From the NCBI RefSeq assembly GCF_009664365.1, contig NZ_CP044310.1, positions 5,767,501 to 5,831,500 on the forward strand: a stretch of 64,000 nt of DNA. Direction: 5' to 3'. How positions within the stretch are numbered: position 1 is the first letter of the stretch; each line of letters starts with the position of its first letter. Below are positions 17,343 through 27,443 of the stretch, piece by piece. The notes beneath the pieces are model-generated. The model was not told the origin of the DNA. It made no database searches and was given only the letters and a program-made list of their open reading frames with translations. The position numbers and the translations under genes were made by a program. The DNA comes from Paenibacillus xylanilyticus. GTDB taxonomy: Bacteria > Bacillota > Bacilli > Paenibacillales > Paenibacillaceae.

Positions 17343-19856
17343 TTATTTCACCAATTGACCACGCGTAACGCCCAGTTGGTTGGTTGCTTTCAATGTTTTC
17401 CACACTTGTGTACCGCTGATCTCGCCGCGAAGTGCACGGTTGTACAGATCAATAACCTCCACAACCTGCTCCGGCGTCTCTTCCAGGAACTCGACGCGGT
17501 AACGGGATACACCCAGGTCCATGAAGTTGGTCAGATACTCGGCACCCGACTGTTCCACTGCATTATAAACGGTATTACGGCAGCCTTCATCCACACGTAC
17601 CGGGTGGGACATGCCAATCCGGTCTTGCAGGGATGCACGCTGTTCTTCACAAGGACGTCCACAGTTCGTATAGTCCGTTCCTTCACTCATAAACGTACAA
17701 TACACGCAGTGCTCTGTATGGAACATCGGCAGATGCTGATGAATAACCACTTCGGTCTGGCTTGTACGGGAGTTGCCGAGCAGATCAACCATTTGTTGAA
17801 TGTTCAGGTCATAAGATGGTGTGATCCAGTCACATCCTGCTTCCAGGAACAATTCCACAGCCTTATGGTTGGCGATGTTCAATGAGAAGTCACCGATCAG
17901 CTCTGGATGATCTGCATCCGGGTTCTCCATCCGGTGGCGCAGGTAGAAGTACAGCGCACCTGTATTACGTACCAGCACAGCGTCTGGCTTCAGACGCAGG
18001 ATGTTGTTGTGGTATCCGTTCTCGCCAGGCATGTGAATGCGCGGCGTTGCCAGGGCAATCTTGCGGCCAGCGGCATGCACGGCTTCCACAGCAGCCGGGA
18101 ACTGCTTGATAAACTCGAAGTCGGCGTAGATCATGCCGACACCCGCTTCCAGCGCTGCCTCGACTTGAGGCAGGCTGCGGCAGAGCGCGGTCAGCTCCGC
18201 TTGACCGCGAGCCACTGGCGATGCCGGCTTAACCGCATCACCGTAAACTTCCACCGCCCGTTTCACGTAGACGGGCGGTTTAGGGCGCTCGCCCGCGAGC
18301 TGTTCCACCGCCTGACGGCGAATGTTATTCAGCTCGCGCATCGGGATGATGACGTCACCGTGCAGGTTGACGTCCAATTCTTCCAGCTGGAACACGGTGC
18401 CGCCCAGACGTCCGAATTGCTCCTCGAGCAATTCATAGGTCATTGGACGCTTCTGGGCAATGTCCAGTTCCATCTCGGAATCGATCCGTACGGTCGTGCC
18501 TTTCTGCACGTCTGTCCACCAAGTGCTGAGCGGCTGCCCAGGGCTGCCGATGACTTTTACTTTTACCGGGAATACACGGTACGGCTTCTCAGTCTCGAAG
18601 CTCTGGCGCAGACGTTTGTCCAGCGCAGGGTCATTCGTTTTCCACACTTTGTCGCCAACCTTCACGCGGCGCAGATCCACGTCACTACGACCTGGCACGA
18701 TGTCCACGATCCAGCCTTCACCGGCTTCGCCTTCAATCTTCACGCCTTTGCGACGTACGTCGTATACCCGTCCGCCTTCTTCCTTCTGCGTTGGATCACC
18801 AGCGTCAAACACGATGCCGTCTCCACGCTTCACAGGTGCGTCCAGCTTCAACACAACACCGTCACGCAGAACTTGATCCACGCGTCCGAGGTAGACACCA
18901 CGGCTTTTCGGGAATGTACCATCAACCAGCTGTTTGTTGTTTGTCCCGTCCAGGAAACCATGTGTGAAGCCGCGGGAGAAGCTTTGCTGCAGCTCACGGA
19001 TTTCTTCCTTGCTTGGTGGCGTATTGTCACCGTCGAAGTAACGATCAATTGCTTTGCGGTATTTGCTGACCACGTTCGCCACGTATTCCGGGGTTTTGAG
19101 ACGTCCTTCGATTTTGAAGGAAGTTACGCCTGCTTCGATCAGTTCCGGCATTAAGTCAATGGCAGCCAGGTCCTTCGGAGACAGCAGGTATGCAACATCC
19201 CCCATCGGCTTATGCTCTCCGTCAATCATCAAGTCATATGGCAAACGGCAAGCCTGTGCACATTCACCGCGGTTGGCAGAACGTCCGCCCCACATCTCGG
19301 AGGTCAGACATTGTCCCGAATACGATACACACAGTGCACCATGCACGAATACTTCCATTGGAAGTTTCGCCTGTTCACCGATCTTCTGAATTTGCTTCAG
19401 GTTGTTCTCCCGTCCAAGAACGACACGCTCCATATCAAACGGCTTCGTAAACTCAACCGCTTCCGGTGATGTAATCGTCATTTGAGTGGAACCGTGAATC
19501 GGGAAATCCGGTGAGATCTCGCGAATCAGTTTCACCAAGCCCAAATCCTGTACGATCACGGCATCTACGCCAGCATCGACACATGCGTCGATCAGTTCCT
19601 TGGCATCCGCCAATTCATTTTCAAAAATCAATATATTAAAGGTCAAGAACCCTTTTACGCCATAACTGTGCAAAAACGCCATAATCTCCGGCAGTTCTTC
19701 CATGCGGAAATTGTTCGCGCGCGCCCGTGCATTAAACTTTTCGACTCCGAAGAAAATCGCATCCGCGCCGTTGGCCACCGCCGAACGCATACAATCCCAG
19801 TCACCTGCAGGTGCCAGAAGCTCGACGTCTTCTCTTCGTAATGTTGCTGTTTTCAT
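17343..19856 (-). CDS. U32 family peptidase (RlhA/YrrO-like)
   Basis: An 837-residue protein of the peptidase U32 family, members of which act in tRNA/rRNA hydroxylation or as collagenase-like proteins. Seen: VELLAPAGDWDCMRSAV and GADAIFFGVEKFNARARA at the N-terminus, the EVFVHGALCVSYSGQC signature with a cysteine cluster (SGQC ... GECAQACR) about 165-205, a middle beta-rich region, and a second half with CVYCTFMSEG and CGRPCEEQR cysteines. The length fits full-length two-part U32 proteins rather than the split YrrN/YrrO pair of Bacillus. The ATG at 19856 follows GGGGAGG closely; an upstream in-frame start at 19871 is unlikely. Catalysis by Fe-S-type cysteines is inferred from the family. Confidence 0.88.
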   Translation of the reverse strand: MKTATLRREDVELLAPAGDWDCMRSAVANGADAIFFGVEKFNARARANNFRMEELPEIMAFLHSYGVKGFLTFNILIFENELADAKELIDACVDAGVDAVIVQDLGLVKLIREISPDFPIHGSTQMTITSPEAVEFTKPFDMERVVLGRENNLKQIQKIGEQAKLPMEVFVHGALCVSYSGQCLTSEMWGGRSANRGECAQACRLPYDLMIDGEHKPMGDVAYLLSPKDLAAIDLMPELIEAGVTSFKIEGRLKTPEYVANVVSKYRKAIDRYFDGDNTPPSKEEIRELQQSFSRGFTHGFLDGTNNKQLVDGTFPKSRGVYLGRVDQVLRDGVVLKLDAPVKRGDGIVFDAGDPTQKEEGGRVYDVRRKGVKIEGEAGEGWIVDIVPGRSDVDLRRVKVGDKVWKTNDPALDKRLRQSFETEKPYRVFPVKVKVIGSPGQPLSTWWTDVQKGTTVRIDSEMELDIAQKRPMTYELLEEQFGRLGGTVFQLEELDVNLHGDVIIPMRELNNIRRQAVEQLAGERPKPPVYVKRAVEVYGDAVKPASPVARGQAELTALCRSLPQVEAALEAGVGMIYADFEFIKQFPAAVEAVHAAGRKIALATPRIHMPGENGYHNNILRLKPDAVLVRNTGALYFYLRHRMENPDADHPELIGDFSLNIANHKAVELFLEAGCDWITPSYDLNIQQMVDLLGNSRTSQTEVVIHQHLPMFHTEHCVYCTFMSEGTDYTNCGRPCEEQRASLQDRIGMSHPVRVDEGCRNTVYNAVEQSGAEYLTNFMDLGVSRYRVEFLEETPEQVVEVIDLYNRALRGEISGTQVWKTLKATNQLGVTRGQLVK

Positions 19857-20143
19857 GTAGATCCTCCCCATAACCGGCCTTCGCCGGATTTCATCCCTGT
19901 TTCCTCTTACGTTTAGCCTGTACCTTCATCCCGTATGCCTGCATTGTCACTGTATCGCTATATCTATACATTATGTCTGTATTCCCTGATTCCCAAGCCT
20001 ACAGTCATCTTAATTTATCAGATCAGCAGTCATAACTCCTGAACTAAGATATTGTACCACTTCTGCACTCACTCTTCTACGCTTTCCTGAAAAAACCGTT
20101 TACCATTTTCATTTCCATCTGTTCAATTATAATTTTACACTTT

Positions 20144-20319
20144 ACCACTCCGATTGCAGTACCATCTTCCGACCGCTGTTATCCCTGGATTTTTTTGATT
20201 CCCTTTATAAAGGGGAAAATTCAGTGATAAACGGGGCTTATGCTTCCGATGTAGCTTTCTTTCAGAAAGCTTTCAGCTTCGCTTCTCCAGATTGGTTCTG
20301 CACTCTTCGTTCCGTGTAA
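20144..20319. repeat. Dispersed palindromic intergenic repeat, copy A (long form)
   Basis: Begins CACTCCGATTGCAG and ends CTGCACTCTTCGTTCCGTG. Internally it has a TTATCCCTGGAT arm facing a degenerate complementary arm. It contains an extra hairpin AGCTTTCTTTCAGAAAGCT. It is highly similar to copies at 58522, 61380 and 62475. It fills much of the 527-base gene-free stretch between the U32 peptidase and the stalk-domain protein; nothing else but a terminator was recognised there. Confidence 0.85.
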
Positions 20320-20344
20320 TATTGGATTCATTTGATTGAAATAG

Positions 20345-20372
20345 AAAAACCGGAAGATCTCAGACCCTCCGG
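20345..20372 (-). terminator. Intrinsic terminator of the stalk-domain protein gene
   Basis: On the reverse strand CCGGAGG pairs with CTTCCGG (one G-U pair) and is followed by five Ts, 12 bases beyond the stop codon. Confidence 0.8.
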
Positions 20373-20383
20373 CTTAAACTTCA

Positions 20384-22282
20384 TTATTTTGTAAAAGTAA
20401 ATGATTTCACGGCTTTTTCCAGCGCTGCGATCTGCACATCCGTTTTGTTGGCATCATTCAGTCCCGTTGTGATCGTATACGTCATACCATTCTGTTCAAA
20501 GACGATCTGCTGCCCGGTATACGGCACGCCATTGTCCAGCTCATGATACGTGAAGGAGAACGCCGGAACACCAGCAATGGTCGTTTCCCCACTGTTCAGC
20601 AGCTTGAAGTTTTTCCGCGTTTTCGCAGCTTCCTCATAAGCTTCTCTCAGCTGGCTGACCGTCATTTCAACCGATTGATCCTCGTTCACGCCAATGGAGA
20701 ACTGGCCACCTGTGAACGTATAAACAACGGGAGAATACTCGAATCGGTCATTATACGCTGTCCAGTAACGCGGAATGTCGACGCTATAATGGTACCGTTT
20801 GGACGTACGTGTTAAAGTCTTCGTTTTATCGGTCAAATACGGATCTTCATCCAGTTGTCCGAAGTTATCGGAGACGGTATCAAAATCAATAACCACACTA
20901 TTCATCACCCGCTCAAACCATTCCCGATCCTGAGTCCGCTCCTCAGGGAATGTGTATTCGGCGTAATAGCGATAACCATTTTTCTGCAAAAGGACGTCGA
21001 ACTCCGTCTGCCACCCGTCACCGAAGTTATAACGGAACTCATTTACCTCCGCCGTTTCGCCAGAAACGTCTATGGTATACGAACGAATCGGTTCATAACT
21101 TTCAGGTGTGAACGTTTCTCGCATCCATTTGTCCAGTTGGCCGCTCCAGTCTTTTACGGTTGCCCCAGCTGGCGCTGAGGTCACACGCATTTGCAAAAAC
21201 GCGCCATCCTTGGACTCATAAGTCATCTGAGTATTATCCATGGACCAACCAGCTGGAACACTCAGTTCGATGCCATAATCGTCATTCCAGGCAGAACGCA
21301 TGCCATTATCGACAGTGGACAGATCCTTAATGGTCCGGTCCGATTGCACGTAGGTGGGCTGGAATGAGTTGAGGAACGCAGCACGTTTGTTCAGATCCTT
21401 GTAGTTCAGTGCATCGTAATCCGCCAGGTAAACATCATATTGACGACCATTATTAATGTACTGGCGCATCTCCCATAACATGCCGTCCATATCTTTAACC
21501 ACGATTCGGGCATAAGGCGTTTTGCCTTTGGCAACGGATTCCCGGTCCAGCACTGTATCCCCCGACTGCTTGGCCTCCTGCACCAGCTGCTGCAGCATGT
21601 CATCCGAATCCAGAGCCACATCCTGATCGCTAACATACACCTCAAGGTAGTAGCTGCTGTCCGCCGAGCCAAACGTCATCATCCGCTCCTGCTCACCCGT
21701 TTGCAAAACCATCAGATCTGCCGGGTAATTAATGGACCAGCCGTAATAGCTGTTACCGATTCTCGTTTTGCCTGCGTCGAGATCGATACCGCCCTCATCT
21801 TCATCCACGGAATCATCTGTTTGCAATAATCGAATGACCACTTCCCCGGAACTGCTCGGAGCGAGTGTCGCCCCAATGCCGGCAGCTACCGGACGAAGGG
21901 GGACCATAAGCACGCCATTCACCATTTTGGGAGCGGCACCCATCTCCTTTTTGACCCCATCCACCCAGGCAATGGAGCTGCCAATCGTTAAGGTGACCGT
22001 ATGCGGACCTTCCTTCACTTTGACAACATCGTTTTTCTCGAGCCGAATTTCGCTGCCAAATGCCTTCTTGAACACACCGACAGGCACCATCGTCACCCCT
22101 TTAGCCTTATACGGTTTGGCGATCGCTTGCTTGCTGCCGTTGATGTAGGCGCTCGTGCTTCCGGCTTGGATCCGCAGTTCGTTCGTTGTATATTCAGCTG
22201 CCCATACTGGCATTACAGCACCCATGGTCAGCATCCCGGTCAACACCCCTGTGCTCAGCACACGTAAAAATGACTTCTTCAT
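20384..22282 (-). CDS. Secreted copper-amine-oxidase-N (stalk) domain protein
   Basis: A 632-residue exported protein. It has a signal peptide (MKKSFLRVLSTGVLTGMLTM, then cleavage near VWAAE) and an N-terminal stalk domain of the copper amine oxidase N-like family. That domain shows SAYINGSKQAIAKPY, VTMVPVGVFKKAFG, then a second VNGVLMVPLRPVAAGIGA unit (about 35-150). The rest (about 170-630) appears to be three repeats of one fold, each opening with a YGWSINYP, YGIELSVPAGW or YHYSVDIP strand. No catalytic oxidase residues were seen, so it is likely a structural or wall-associated protein. It shares the stalk domain with the HtrA-like gene 42 bases upstream and is probably co-transcribed. Confidence 0.8.
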   Translation of the reverse strand: MKKSFLRVLSTGVLTGMLTMGAVMPVWAAEYTTNELRIQAGSTSAYINGSKQAIAKPYKAKGVTMVPVGVFKKAFGSEIRLEKNDVVKVKEGPHTVTLTIGSSIAWVDGVKKEMGAAPKMVNGVLMVPLRPVAAGIGATLAPSSSGEVVIRLLQTDDSVDEDEGGIDLDAGKTRIGNSYYGWSINYPADLMVLQTGEQERMMTFGSADSSYYLEVYVSDQDVALDSDDMLQQLVQEAKQSGDTVLDRESVAKGKTPYARIVVKDMDGMLWEMRQYINNGRQYDVYLADYDALNYKDLNKRAAFLNSFQPTYVQSDRTIKDLSTVDNGMRSAWNDDYGIELSVPAGWSMDNTQMTYESKDGAFLQMRVTSAPAGATVKDWSGQLDKWMRETFTPESYEPIRSYTIDVSGETAEVNEFRYNFGDGWQTEFDVLLQKNGYRYYAEYTFPEERTQDREWFERVMNSVVIDFDTVSDNFGQLDEDPYLTDKTKTLTRTSKRYHYSVDIPRYWTAYNDRFEYSPVVYTFTGGQFSIGVNEDQSVEMTVSQLREAYEEAAKTRKNFKLLNSGETTIAGVPAFSFTYHELDNGVPYTGQQIVFEQNGMTYTITTGLNDANKTDVQIAALEKAVKSFTFTK

Positions 22283-22324
22283 TCCGTTCTATCGTCCTCT
22301 CTAATCCGGGTCGTTCACCGGGCT

Positions 22325-23491
22325 TTATTGTTCTTCGTCAGCCGGAAACGGCTCTTCATCCTCATCTTGGATATCCGCACGATCCGCAAGCACCAATGTA
22401 CGTGTGACGATATCACCATCGGATTGCATCAGCAGTTTCACCTTTTGCCCGGGTACATATTTCTTGAGCAGCTCATTAATATCCACAACGGAAGAGACAC
22501 GCGTACCTGCTACGCTGTATAACACGTCTCCTTCCTGGATCTTGGCTTTCTTCGCTTCACTGGACAGCACACCCGTGATCGTCAATGGATCGTCCGTAGG
22601 CAGACCCACAATCGCAGACCAGCTCTCTTCGAGCTGCAGACCGAGGCTTGCCCGTTTGATTTTGCCGTATTCAAAAAACTGATTGATAATATATTGAACG
22701 GTATCCACAGGAATCGAAAATCCCATATTCTCGACACCCACCGCTGAAAACTTCATGGAATTAATGCCCACAACCTCCCCCTTGAGGTTAACAAGAGGTC
22801 CTCCGCTGTTCCCGGGGTTAATGGCTGTGTCCGTCTGAATCAAACGATAGGTTGCCTCCACTCCGCGATTCAGGCCGCTAATGACACCCACGGTTGCCGA
22901 GTTTCGCAGGGAGAAGGAGATGGGTGTACCAATAGCAACAACCGTCTCGCCGACTGAAGTTTGGGAAGCCTTGGCGAACGTCGCTGGTTTAAGCGATTTG
23001 GCATTAATTTTGATGAGCGCCAGATCACTCAGTGGATCGCTGTATGTTTTTGTAATTTTATATGTACTACCATCGGTCGTCACAACCAAGGCGTTGCTTA
23101 ATCCATCCACTACATGTGCGTTGGTCACAATCCAACCATTGGAGCGTATAATCACGCCGGTCCCATGAGCCAGGTTATAGCGGTCTGTCGTGACCCCTTC
23201 CTGCCCTGCATCTGCTTTGCCAATGATACCAACAACAGATGGTGACACCTTCTCGATGACTTTAGGAATGGCTTCATTCCCCTTGTACTGATAGGTTCCC
23301 GTTTTTGCATCATACTGGCCATTCCCACCCATGGACTTGACCAGATCAGCTGCACTGACATACACTTGTCCGTCGACGACTTTGGCCTTCATGCCAGCTG
23401 TCTGCTCTGCTGCTCCAGCCGTAGACGCAACACTCACCCCGAGTACAGCAGCCATACACACCGCCATGCATTTTTTCCCCAACGATCTCAT
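22325..23491 (-). CDS. Secreted HtrA/DegP-like serine protease with stalk-domain remnant
   Basis: A 388-residue S1C protease. Residues 1-28 are a signal peptide (AVLGVSVASTAGA). A short copper-amine-oxidase-N-like segment follows at about 34-72 (VDGQVYVSAADLVKSMGG). The trypsin-like domain has a complete triad: H126 in TNAHVVDG, D156 in DPLSDLALI and S229 in NPGNSGGPL. A PDZ domain follows at about 285-370 and an acidic tail (EDEEPFPADEE). It probably degrades or chaperones misfolded exported proteins. The ATG at 23491 is preceded by AGGTGA; the in-frame start at 23542 would put charged sequence before the signal peptide. Confidence 0.87.
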   Translation of the reverse strand: MRSLGKKCMAVCMAAVLGVSVASTAGAAEQTAGMKAKVVDGQVYVSAADLVKSMGGNGQYDAKTGTYQYKGNEAIPKVIEKVSPSVVGIIGKADAGQEGVTTDRYNLAHGTGVIIRSNGWIVTNAHVVDGLSNALVVTTDGSTYKITKTYSDPLSDLALIKINAKSLKPATFAKASQTSVGETVVAIGTPISFSLRNSATVGVISGLNRGVEATYRLIQTDTAINPGNSGGPLVNLKGEVVGINSMKFSAVGVENMGFSIPVDTVQYIINQFFEYGKIKRASLGLQLEESWSAIVGLPTDDPLTITGVLSSEAKKAKIQEGDVLYSVAGTRVSSVVDINELLKKYVPGQKVKLLMQSDGDIVTRTLVLADRADIQDEDEEPFPADEEQ

Positions 23492-23680
23492 CTTTTCACC
23501 TAACCCTCTCCATATATCCTCCGTTATGCGACATCCTAGCATCCAACTCTATGGATTTCTTGTCTCTATCATCTGCTATACCGGTATCCTCCAATTTAAC
23601 ATACATATTCTTCCTGTACAAATGTTTTCAGTCCTACTTTTACTCGGAAAAACATGGCTTCACACATACCCACCAGCACA

Positions 23681-23722
23681 CAAAAAAAACACCCTCCACC
23701 ATTACCCAGGAAAGTGTTTTGT
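23681..23722 (-). terminator. Intrinsic terminator of small membrane protein gene
   Basis: On the reverse strand CACTTTCC pairs with GGAGGGTG (two G-U pairs), flanked by AAAA and a run of eight Ts, about 30 bases past the stop of the 69-residue protein. Confidence 0.7.
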
Positions 23723-23751
23723 CTGTTTCCGTTTGCTATTTTCGAAATACC

Positions 23752-23961
23752 CTAACTAAACCAGTTCTTAATCATTGCATAATCCGTCATTAGGAAGACA
23801 AGCAGACTGACTACTGCAAATCCGATCGCAAACAGATTCTTCTGCGGTGCTCGAAGAAGACGAACCACACCAATAAAAATAATGATTGTAAACAGAATGA
23901 CAAAAATATCAAATGCATTAAAATTGGATGTACTCGCCGTGGCAGCTTCTGCAAACAGCAT
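23752..23961 (-). CDS. Small membrane protein, DUF2759-like
   Basis: A 69-residue protein with two hydrophobic helices: FDIFVILFTIIIFIGVV and LFAIGFAVVSLLVFLM, separated by RLLRAPQKN. The pattern resembles the DUF2759 (YqgW-like) small membrane proteins of Bacillus, though I could not run a comparison. It has GAGGGGG upstream and its own terminator, which supports a real gene. Function unknown. Confidence 0.7.
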   Translation of the reverse strand: MLFAEAATASTSNFNAFDIFVILFTIIIFIGVVRLLRAPQKNLFAIGFAVVSLLVFLMTDYAMIKNWFS

Positions 23962-24404
23962 GGATAGACAGACCCCCTCACCATAGTTGAACAGCTAACG
24001 CATACCCTAATATCTTCCTCTATGTTATCTGTCCCCTGCTAGTAATGCAAGCCCTATCATCCAGAAAAATGAAAAAAATCCAGTTCGGACTCGGGTTGCT
24101 GTAATGCCTGCCCTACCTCATCTGTAAACACTTTCATCGAAATAAACTATTATGCTAACTTCATTGAAAAAGGAATAATCCCTCTTTTGAATGGAGCAAG
24201 GCACTCATCGGAAAATAAATACCTCGCCCTTCATCAAAAGAAGGGTTATTGATTATAGAGATATCCACCCTTGTTAGCTAATCCACAATTTACGTTCCAG
24301 CTCGGCTTGTCGCCAAGATACAGATAAGTAAATGATATATGAATCTGAATCAAGTGGGGTGGATGGTCACTATGTTTTCATTTCAACGAACAATACTGTG
24401 CCAC
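23962..24404. other. 443-base gene-free stretch after uvrA
   Basis: No convincing gene is seen. It contains one long inverted repeat: 17-base arms at 24174-24190 and 24234-24250 with only two mismatches (AATAATCCC... and ...GGGTTATT), 43 bases apart. A smaller hairpin (CCCTTC/GAAGGG) is nested in the right part. It lies downstream of uvrA and may act in transcript ending or 3' processing. Confidence 0.6.
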
Positions 24405-27263
24405 CTACTCCGTCAATTGCAGCGTTTTGCTTCGTTCCGTATCGCGTTCCAATACCGGTTTAAGGTACCTGCCTGTATACGAGGCTTCCACCTTAATAAT
24501 ATCCTCTGGTGTCCCTGTCGCCACAATCGTTCCGCCACCACTACCACCTTCAGGACCCAGATCCACGATATAATCAGCGGTTTTGATAACATCGAGATTA
24601 TGCTCGATCACGAGTACCGATTCACCGGAATCCACCAGACGGTGGAGCACATTAAGCAGACGATCAATATCATCGACATGCAGACCTGTAGTAGGCTCGT
24701 CCAGAATGTAGATTGTTTTGCCTGTACTGCGACGATACAACTCGGAAGCAAGCTTCACACGCTGGGCTTCACCACCAGACAAGGTCGTTGCAGGTTGACC
24801 AAGGTTAATATAACCCAGACCCACATCAAGCAATGTCTGCATTTTGCGATGAATCTTCGGAATGTTCTCGAAAAATTGTGTAGCATCTTCAACTGTCATT
24901 TCGAGTACATCCGCAATATTTTTGTTTTTATATTTAACTTCAAGGGTTTCACGGTTGTACCGTTTCCCTTTGCAGACTTCACAAGGAACGTATACATCGG
25001 GCAGGAAGTGCATCTCGATCTTGATAATTCCATCCCCGCGGCAAGCTTCACAGCGTCCACCCTTGATGTTGAAGCTGAACCGGCCCTTTTTGTAACCACG
25101 GACTTTCGCTTCATTCGTCTGTGCAAACAGATCACGGATATCATCAAAGACACCGGTGTACGTAGCCGGGTTGGAGCGCGGTGTACGGCCAATTGGCGAC
25201 TGGTCGATATCGATGACTTTATCAATATGTTCCAGACCCCGGATCTCTTTGTGCTGGCCGGGACGCACACGTGCACGGTTCAGATCCCGTGCGAGCGTTT
25301 TGTACAGAATTTCATTAATCAGTGTCGATTTACCTGATCCGGATACACCTGTGACTGCAGTAAATACTCCTACCGGAATTTTCACATTCAGGTTCTTCAG
25401 GTTATTCTCCTTCGCACCCCGAACTTCCAGCCAGCGATCTCCTACACTGCGGCGTTCCGTCCGTACAGGAATAAACTTGCGTCCGCTAAGGTACTGCCCC
25501 GTCAGCGAGTTCTCGTCATTCATGATCTCTTCCGGTGTACCCTGTGACATGACGGTACCGCCATGAATACCTGCGCCTGGGCCGATGTCGATAATGTAGT
25601 CGGCTGCCAGCATCGTGTCTTCATCATGCTCCACGACAATCAGCGTGTTACCGATATCCCGCATGTGAGCAAGTGTGGAGATCAGACGATCATTATCCCG
25701 TTGATGCAGACCGATACTCGGCTCATCGAGAATGTACAGCACGCCCATCAGACTGGAACCAATCTGGGTCGCGAGACGAATCCGCTGCGCTTCACCACCG
25801 GACAATGTTCCGGCAGCGCGGCTCAGGGTCAGGTAATCCAGACCGACATTGACCAGGAAGCCAAGACGGCTGTTAATTTCCTTCAGAATCAGTTTGGCAA
25901 TGGCTTGTTCCTTCTCGGTAAGCTGCAGCGATTCGAAGAAACGTCCTGCTTCCCCGATGGACAGGCCGGTTACATATGCCATGTTGTGGTCGTTGATGGT
26001 AACAGCCAAGCTTTCCCGTTTCAATCGGTGTCCTTTGCAGGTACCACAAGGCTTCGCACTCATGTAACCTTCAATAAACTCCCGGATCCCCTCGGATGCC
26101 GTCTCACGATAGCGGCGTTCCAGGTTATTAACGATTCCTTCAAAGGTCACCATGGCTTCCTTGCGCTGCCCAAAATCATTCTCGTAACGGAAACGGACCT
26201 TCTCCGAACCTGTACCATTTAACAGCTTGTTCATCTGATCCGCTGGCAGATCCTCTACAGGTACATCCTGTGGAATATTAAAGTGCTCGCATACTGACTT
26301 CAGGAACTGCGGATAATACGTGGACGTACCGCCTGTCCAGGCATCAAACGCGCCTTCTTCAATCGTTTTGCTGCGATCCGGAACGAGCAGATCCGGGTCT
26401 ACGATCATTTTCACACCCAGTCCATCACAATCAGGGCAAGCTCCGAACGGACTGTTGAAGGAAAACATCCGTGGAGCGAGCTCTTCAATACTGAACCCAC
26501 ACACCGGGCAGGCAAAGTTGGAACTGAAGCGCAGTTCTTCTTCCCCCATAATATCAACCAGCAGTTGTCCTCCGGACAGATTAAGTGCCGTTTCAATGGA
26601 ATCCGCCAGACGTGCTTGTACATCTTCCTTGACTACAATCCGGTCTACAACCACTTCAATGGTATGCTTTTTATTTTTCTCCAACTGAATATCTTCAGAC
26701 AAATCACGAATTTCACCGTTTACCCGCACACGGACGAAGCCTTGTTTGGATACATCGGCAAATACACTTTTGTGCTCGCCCTTACGGCCAGAGATAATCG
26801 GTGCCAAAATCTGCAACCGGGTGCGTTCCGGGTACTGCATTACGCGATCTACCATCTGCTCTACGGTCTGGGATGTGATCTCCACACCATGATCCGGACA
26901 GTGAGGATGTCCCACACGTGCAAACAACAAACGCAGGTAGTCATAGATCTCCGTAACCGTTCCTACCGTGGAGCGCGGGTTGCGGCTTGTTGTTTTTTGG
27001 TCGATGGAAATGGCCGGTGACAGGCCCTCGATCGAGTCGACATCCGGTTTTTCCATCTGCCCGAGGAACTGGCGTGCATAAGCAGATAATGATTCCACAT
27101 AACGCCGCTGTCCTTCGGCATAAATCGTATCAAAAGCCAGCGAGGACTTGCCTGAGCCACTCAGACCGGTCAATACGACAAAACGGTCACGCGGGATGGT
27201 AATATCAATGTTCTTTAGGTTGTGCGCTCGCGCACCTTTAATGACAATGTTCTCGCTCGCCAA
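24405..27263 (-). CDS. uvrA: UvrABC excision nuclease subunit A
   Basis: A 952-residue DNA-damage recognition ATPase with two ABC modules. Module 1: Walker A GLSGSGKSS (K39), then the C4 zinc finger CPVC ... CPDC near 253-280 and signature LSGGEAQRIRLA near 490. Module 2: GVSGSGKST near 640, zinc finger CEAC ... CEVCKGKR near 740 and LSGGEAQRVKLA near 830, with DEPTTGLH. Length is standard. It acts with UvrB in nucleotide excision repair in the cytoplasm. It lies 747 bases downstream of uvrB on the same strand, an unusually large gap for this pair. Confidence 0.97.
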   Translation of the reverse strand: MASENIVIKGARAHNLKNIDITIPRDRFVVLTGLSGSGKSSLAFDTIYAEGQRRYVESLSAYARQFLGQMEKPDVDSIEGLSPAISIDQKTTSRNPRSTVGTVTEIYDYLRLLFARVGHPHCPDHGVEITSQTVEQMVDRVMQYPERTRLQILAPIISGRKGEHKSVFADVSKQGFVRVRVNGEIRDLSEDIQLEKNKKHTIEVVVDRIVVKEDVQARLADSIETALNLSGGQLLVDIMGEEELRFSSNFACPVCGFSIEELAPRMFSFNSPFGACPDCDGLGVKMIVDPDLLVPDRSKTIEEGAFDAWTGGTSTYYPQFLKSVCEHFNIPQDVPVEDLPADQMNKLLNGTGSEKVRFRYENDFGQRKEAMVTFEGIVNNLERRYRETASEGIREFIEGYMSAKPCGTCKGHRLKRESLAVTINDHNMAYVTGLSIGEAGRFFESLQLTEKEQAIAKLILKEINSRLGFLVNVGLDYLTLSRAAGTLSGGEAQRIRLATQIGSSLMGVLYILDEPSIGLHQRDNDRLISTLAHMRDIGNTLIVVEHDEDTMLAADYIIDIGPGAGIHGGTVMSQGTPEEIMNDENSLTGQYLSGRKFIPVRTERRSVGDRWLEVRGAKENNLKNLNVKIPVGVFTAVTGVSGSGKSTLINEILYKTLARDLNRARVRPGQHKEIRGLEHIDKVIDIDQSPIGRTPRSNPATYTGVFDDIRDLFAQTNEAKVRGYKKGRFSFNIKGGRCEACRGDGIIKIEMHFLPDVYVPCEVCKGKRYNRETLEVKYKNKNIADVLEMTVEDATQFFENIPKIHRKMQTLLDVGLGYINLGQPATTLSGGEAQRVKLASELYRRSTGKTIYILDEPTTGLHVDDIDRLLNVLHRLVDSGESVLVIEHNLDVIKTADYIVDLGPEGGSGGGTIVATGTPEDIIKVEASYTGRYLKPVLERDTERSKTLQLTE

Positions 27264-27443
27264 TGGTTATCCATCCTCTCAATGTTGTAATTCCAACCTT
27301 TTTAAAAGGCGTTTCGATCCCACCCAAACCCTCCCTTCCAAGGGAGGGCCCCATAGGGCGCAGCCCTCTGGACACCCGAAACAGGCTGTGCTTGGTGTGG
27401 GGTCGGGTCTTGCTATGTGAAGGTATGTCGTGTGCCCGCAGCT

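Noticed and set aside
17907..19154. Open frame of 415 codons opposite the U32 peptidase
   Set aside because: Antisense shadow of a clearly coding gene; no domain or ribosome binding site.
24339..25337. Open frame of 332 codons at the end of uvrA, plus strand
   Set aside because: Antisense to uvrA; no domain seen.
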